25,123 bases of DNA from an uncultured Prevotella sp. Lineage in GTDB: Bacteria; Bacteroidota; Bacteroidia; Bacteroidales; Bacteroidaceae. Made by a program: the position numbers and the translations under genes. Under the pieces are notes generated by a model that was not told the origin of the DNA, searched no databases, and saw nothing but the letters and a program-made list of their open reading frames with translations. Within the stretch, counting starts at the first letter, position 1, and each line of letters begins with the position of its first letter. This document shows, piece after piece, positions 21,701-25,123 of the stretch. The stretch lies in NCBI GenBank assembly GCA_934229335.1, contig CAKQDQ010000026.1, positions 1-25,123 of the forward strand. The letters are read 5' to 3'.

Positions 21701-24700
21701 AGTGTTAATGTCCATATCTAAATGCTTGCCCTCGCCTAACAGAACGAGTTGTTGTTGTTGCTCTTCGGAGATGATTGGCAATGAGTTGATAGCGGTAGCA
21801 TTATCAGCTGCTGCCATGCGTTCAGCCATAGCGCGTACACACTGCCCTAAAGTTAGCATGTCAGTCTCTGAATACAGATTGCTATCATACTCTAACTCTA
21901 TCTCGATAGTATCTGCACTACGATGCCAAACGTCAATGATAATAGGCAACTTCACAATGTCACGACTCACCTTTATGTTCTCTCCGACGCTGTCACCCAA
22001 CATGAATTGTGAATCCAACACATCACCTTGGTACGCCAACATGATTTGTGGGCGCACGCCATATTTCTCTACTATTTTGGTAAATGGGTATTTGTCGTTG
22101 TCTATCGTGGTAAGCATCTGTTGGTGCATCTGCTTCACTGTGTCGGCAATGCTTCCCTTGCCATAATTGCTAACGACTGGTAAGGTTTGTACAAACATAC
22201 CCATCGTGTTACCCATAGCCGCAGAAGAACGACCATTTGATATGGTTGTTATCATTACATGATGCTCACGAGTTATACGATGGAGCACTTGCATCAAGGC
22301 GGTCATAAAGAAACTGCTCTCTGTTACTCCCAGTTGCTGGGCACATTGCTTGATGCCTGTGCGTGGCATTAGGACCGAACAATACTGCAAACATTTCTTC
22401 TGCAGTCCTTCGGTAGATAATGGATATTGCACAGACTCAGCGTCAGCCATCACTTGTTCAAAATACTTTTCTGCCTTTGTGCTATGCTCTGATTGCTGCC
22501 ACTCCTTGTTGTATAGGGCGTAGTCGTAAGAAGAGAATGTCTCTTCATGTAGACCTTCGCCCTTGTATGCCTGTTGCAAATCATGCAGGAATACGTTTAG
22601 AGAACCTCCATCAAATACGATGTGGTGAAAATCAAGTAGCAACCATGTTTCTTTTCCGTAGACATAAAGTTCTATATGATACAAGTCGTCGGTCAAGAGA
22701 TTAAAAGGCTTGATTCTATTCTGTAGGAAATCACTATCAGGTTTGTTGTCTAAGTGTATTACCTTGATGTCTATCTTCGCTTCGTCACGACGCATTTGCA
22801 TCACCTCGCCATCATGTAGAGCCAAGTGTACCTTTAAGTATGAGTGTGCTTCCAGTACCTTTTCTATACTTAGCTTTAGTAATTCGTTGTCTACATTGTC
22901 CAAACGTATGATACGTGTAACATTATATTGCAGCGAGTCTGGATGCTGTTCCCAGTCAATGTACACACCTACTTGGTTAGGAGTAAGCGGATAATAGGCT
23001 TGTACAGGATAAGCTGTTAGCGTCTCCTCCTCTTGATTACCTTGCTCCATCATAGAAGCCCACTGGCGAATAGTAGGAGTCTTCATGATGTCCTTAGTCT
23101 TTAAGGTGCATCCTATCTGCTTCTGTATGTTCACAGAGAGTTTTATTGCGCCAATGGAAGTAAGTCCCATAGAGATAAGATTGGTGGTAACACCGAAGTC
23201 GGTAGTCTTCAACTGGTCTGCCACTACATCGTAAAGCTTCTTTTCCATGGCTGTCTCAGGAGCAACAATCTCACCATTCTCAACAACAGGTTCAGGCAAT
23301 GCCTTTCTGTTTACTTTGCCATTAGGCGTCAGAGGCATCTCCTTCAACTGCATATAGATTTCTGGCACCATGAAGTCAGTCAAGCTCTTTTGCAAGAAGG
23401 CTTGTAACTCGTTAGTGTCAATATCCTGCTCAGAAGTGTAATAGGCACATAGCATTTGTACACCATGAACCTCTTTGACAACAACTGCCGACATATTTAT
23501 GGAATTGAAACGAGAAAGCACAGATTCAATCTCGCCTATTTCAATTCGCAGGCCACGCAGTTTTACTTGGTTATCGATTCGTCCGATAAAGACGAGTTCA
23601 CCGTCTTCGTTCCAGCGTACGAGGTCGCCTGTGCGATACATACGTTCACCATCAACCTCAACAAACTTAGCTGCTGTCATCTCTGGATTGTGAAGATACT
23701 CGCGTCCTACGCCTTCTCCCGCTATACACAGTTCGCCTGCTATGCCCTTAGGCACTAAATGTAGCGATTCATCCACTACGTACAGACGAACGTTAGCAAG
23801 CGCATGTCCGATAGGTGCGTCCTCGTTGTCATAGCGTATCTTATATGCAGTGCAGCAAAGTGTACATTCTGTAGGACCGTATGCATTATAGAACTGGAAG
23901 TTAGGCTTCTTGAAAGGCAACAACTTCTCGCCACCAACCATCATTGCTCGCAGGTGTTTATACTCGAAGAGCGTAGCCATCTGTACACCTATCTGGGTAG
24001 TAAAGAAAGCAAAAGTTATGGCATGGTCTTCCATATATTGGTGAACACTGGTCAAGTCCATGCGAATGTCTGATGGCAAGATATGTACACAAGCACCAGC
24101 AACCAAGAAAGGATATAGGTCACTCATGTGTGCATCAAAGCCAAAGTTGGCGTATGCCGCCATACGATCATTAGGAGTTATCTGAAGATCGCTATCATAC
24201 CAATGGCAGAAACTTACAATACAATGGTGCTCCAGTACGCATCCCTTTGGTCGTCCCGTAGAACCTGATGTATAAAGAACCACGAAGGCACTGGATGGTT
24301 GAGGCTTGTCTTCCTGTAAAATTTCCACATCTCCGTCTTCTTGATGATAAGAAATGTCTGCCAACTTCGCTTCTATATCCTCTACATTCAGCACATTCCC
24401 ATTAAAACCTGGCATTGATTCCTTGACAAGTTGCTTTTCTGAAAGAATCAACTTCACCTGTGCGTCTTCAACCATGTATGAGAGACGGTCTTCAGGGAAC
24501 TTAAAATCGAGCGGCATATACGCGCCACCAGCCTTCATAACAGCCAGTGGATATATAGCCATCCACTCGCTACGGTCTATCATTATGCCTACAACAGTCT
24601 CTCTTTTTACGCCATATTCACGTCGTAAGTAGATGGCAAGGCGAGTCGTCAGTTCGTCTAACTCGCGATAAGTGTAGTGCTGGTCTTGATAAACCACAGC

Positions 24701-25123
24701 CTCTGCGTCTGGTGTTAGTCTTGCTTGGTCAACAAATAAGTCCGCTAATGTCTTGCTTTTATCATACTCTAAGATGTCGCCAGTTCCTAAGTTTATCAGT
24801 TCTTGTCTCTCACTTTCAGAGACAATAGATATGTCTTTTAGCGAATCCGTCCAGTGGTCGATGAATTGTTGTACGCAAACTTTCACAGCCTCTACGAATC
24901 GTTGTATAAAGGTTTTGTCGTACATGGCATCGCTTGCCACTACTCTTATCTCGTAGGTGTCACCACGCTGGTATACCAGCATCGTAAGGTCTGTACCCGT
25001 AAGTTTGCTTGGTAATTGTAAGAAATCTACCTTTTCCCCATCCAAGCTAAAATCTTTACTCATTCTATTGCCTTGGTAAGAGAAGCTAACAGTAGGTTTC
25101 TGGTGTATATTGGCACATAGGTC
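18722..25123 (-). CDS. Nonribosomal peptide synthetase, (C)-A-T-C-A-T-R, 5'-truncated by the window
   Basis: The frame is open to base 25123, and the 20 codons before the ATG at 25063 continue a condensation domain, so the true start is outside. Numbering from that ATG: end of a C domain (1-80); A1 (100-590) with YTSGSTGRPKG (264-274), NAYGPTEC (393-400) and NGKVNRKALP (581-590); carrier T1 with GLTSIGAI (633-640; Ser636); C2 (690-1090) with HHIVFDGGS (813-821); A2 (1120-1617) with YTSGSTGTPKG (1280-1290) and NVYGPTEC (1409-1416); T2 with LGGTSISAI (1662-1670; Ser1666); and a reductase (1745-2113) with TGATGFMG (1754-1761) and YAKSK (1911-1915). The reductase should release the chain as an aldehyde or alcohol using NAD(P)H. 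All core motifs look intact. The MATE fusion downstream is the likely exporter. Confidence 0.93.
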   Translation of the reverse strand, partial: DLCANIHQKPTVSFSYQGNRMSKDFSLDGEKVDFLQLPSKLTGTDLTMLVYQRGDTYEIRVVASDAMYDKTFIQRFVEAVKVCVQQFIDHWTDSLKDISIVSESERQELINLGTGDILEYDKSKTLADLFVDQARLTPDAEAVVYQDQHYTYRELDELTTRLAIYLRREYGVKRETVVGIMIDRSEWMAIYPLAVMKAGGAYMPLDFKFPEDRLSYMVEDAQVKLILSEKQLVKESMPGFNGNVLNVEDIEAKLADISYHQEDGDVEILQEDKPQPSSAFVVLYTSGSTGRPKGCVLEHHCIVSFCHWYDSDLQITPNDRMAAYANFGFDAHMSDLYPFLVAGACVHILPSDIRMDLTSVHQYMEDHAITFAFFTTQIGVQMATLFEYKHLRAMMVGGEKLLPFKKPNFQFYNAYGPTECTLCCTAYKIRYDNEDAPIGHALANVRLYVVDESLHLVPKGIAGELCIAGEGVGREYLHNPEMTAAKFVEVDGERMYRTGDLVRWNEDGELVFIGRIDNQVKLRGLRIEIGEIESVLSRFNSINMSAVVVKEVHGVQMLCAYYTSEQDIDTNELQAFLQKSLTDFMVPEIYMQLKEMPLTPNGKVNRKALPEPVVENGEIVAPETAMEKKLYDVVADQLKTTDFGVTTNLISMGLTSIGAIKLSVNIQKQIGCTLKTKDIMKTPTIRQWASMMEQGNQEEETLTAYPVQAYYPLTPNQVGVYIDWEQHPDSLQYNVTRIIRLDNVDNELLKLSIEKVLEAHSYLKVHLALHDGEVMQMRRDEAKIDIKVIHLDNKPDSDFLQNRIKPFNLLTDDLYHIELYVYGKETWLLLDFHHIVFDGGSLNVFLHDLQQAYKGEGLHEETFSSYDYALYNKEWQQSEHSTKAEKYFEQVMADAESVQYPLSTEGLQKKCLQYCSVLMPRTGIKQCAQQLGVTESSFFMTALMQVLHRITREHHVMITTISNGRSSAAMGNTMGMFVQTLPVVSNYGKGSIADTVKQMHQQMLTTIDNDKYPFTKIVEKYGVRPQIMLAYQGDVLDSQFMLGDSVGENIKVSRDIVKLPIIIDVWHRSADTIEIELEYDSNLYSETDMLTLGQCVRAMAERMAAADNATAINSLPIISEEQQQQLVLLGEGKHLDMDINTTFAHLFVEQAQRTPDNLAVADADSQFTYREMDEYSNLLAHRFIALGILPDDLVCVMLERTKLFPLTVLALHKSGAAYVPLDFEYPNARLSYMLENSESKLLITTHDVLEAKLAEGDFNLSNAQPFFLDDLLAKEDIAQQAAQSEAIDLSRPEGVAYMIYTSGSTGTPKGARLHQAGLRNFIAAVIDMEHLTAADRISGHRSFSFDAHIEDMYPVLTLGGSFHIMPSAIRKDLGEIRQFLFDHNITGGGYSTAVTCLLLNTFDDLPIRFITGGGEKMAGVYSDHIDIINVYGPTECTDDTSYYTIPAGTRVEEIPIGKTIANCWNFVVDEAGHLLPQGVAGELCFAGIQVGLGYWHREEQTSKVYGDCPFVEKDAWGRKVRMYHTGDLCRWNFDGEIEYISRIDTQVKLRGFRIELGEIENAICRYEGIRNAVAEVKEINGLQHLCAYYTADAEVDSTKLKAFLAESLTDYMVPDAYLQLDQLPLTPNGKVNRKALPAPTISAAETSAFVEPEGQLEQDIAEAFTKILGAERISANDDFFTLGGTSISAIKVVAALTLKGYRLSFKDVFACKTPRVLAAYLRGKEDGASVSESIVIDHTQDEEQKSQYADILEANSLDKLNNDERQSLGDVLLTGATGFMGIHFLHELIENESGRIYCLLRRKGSVAPDSRLRSLLFYYFDNSYEELFGNRIQILEGDTTDTSFFDHLDVKVDTVINCAANVKHFSAGDDIEKVNVESVRNLITWCLKNGARLVHTSTISVAGQSVDGTPSPSTLLSEHMFDFGQSLSNQYAKSKYDAEQLIFEAICHKGLSAKIMRVGTLSSRNADGEFQINFRTNGFMGRLKSYALLGYAPYDVLDAPCEFSPIDDVCHACRLLATTPRSMVVFHPCNNHILPLGDVLAGLDIIGIHVEPVEREEFEKRIQQLMEDDSKAQILQPLLAYNENGGHDVRFIGHTSKYTCQVLYRLGYRWPITSWDYVERFIKAIDGFNFFEK

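Noticed and set aside
25061..25063. ATG at 25063 as the NRPS start
   Set aside because: The frame is open to the window edge, and the upstream codons (KPTVSFSYQGNR) continue a condensation domain parallel to the second C domain (RPQIMLAYQGDV).

Overview
Organism. The window looks like a chromosomal accessory region of a Bacteroidales bacterium (Bacteroides/Prevotella type). Two intergenic sites match the Bacteroidetes promoter consensus (TTTG, 20 bases, TAnnTTTG). Most starts lack a strong Shine-Dalgarno sequence, and the protein families fit that order. Genus and species cannot be read from this sequence. No rRNA, tRNA, CRISPR array, transposase or integrase was seen.

Layout. (1) 1-1423, + strand: the end of a surface-polysaccharide locus, with the C-terminal part of a DegT/DnrJ/EryC1 sugar aminotransferase and a WbuC-type cupin. 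The 250-base gap between them holds several inverted repeats. (2) 1454-9066, + strand: an FRG-domain protein, an unrecognised coiled-coil protein and two tandem paralogous DEAH helicases with unusual C-terminal extensions. The last two genes are separated by one base. (3) 9096-9138: a strong hairpin between convergent operons. (4) 9152-16135, - strand, transcribed from high to low coordinates: an MmeI-like adenine DNA methyltransferase, a YefM/YoeB toxin-antitoxin pair with its own promoter, a superfamily 2 helicase, a 75-residue protein, and a GIY-YIG nuclease fused to an ASCH domain. This is a restriction-like methylase/helicase/nuclease set with a toxin-antitoxin pair inside it. (5) 16136-16867: a 732-base gap with a near-perfect promoter, a candidate structured RNA or attenuating leader, and several inverted repeats. 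(6) 16868-25123, - strand: a MATE-type transporter fused to an RsbW-like ATPase domain, downstream of a large nonribosomal peptide synthetase (NRPS) ending in a thioester reductase domain. The NRPS gene runs off the right edge.

How the genes may work together. Regions 2 and 4 resemble a defence island lying between a polysaccharide locus and a secondary-metabolite locus. In region 4 the methylase probably marks host DNA, the helicase probably translocates or remodels unmarked DNA, and the nuclease probably cuts. The ASCH domain could read nucleic acid. In region 6 the NRPS probably releases a peptide aldehyde or alcohol, which may cyclise, and the MATE protein may export it. The most unusual items are the GIY-YIG-ASCH fusion, the embedded toxin-antitoxin pair, a short module shared by the helicase C-terminus and the 75-residue protein, the FRG/twin-helicase module, the MATE-ATPase fusion, and the leader RNA candidate. 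Functions are inferred from motifs read by eye; no database search was possible.
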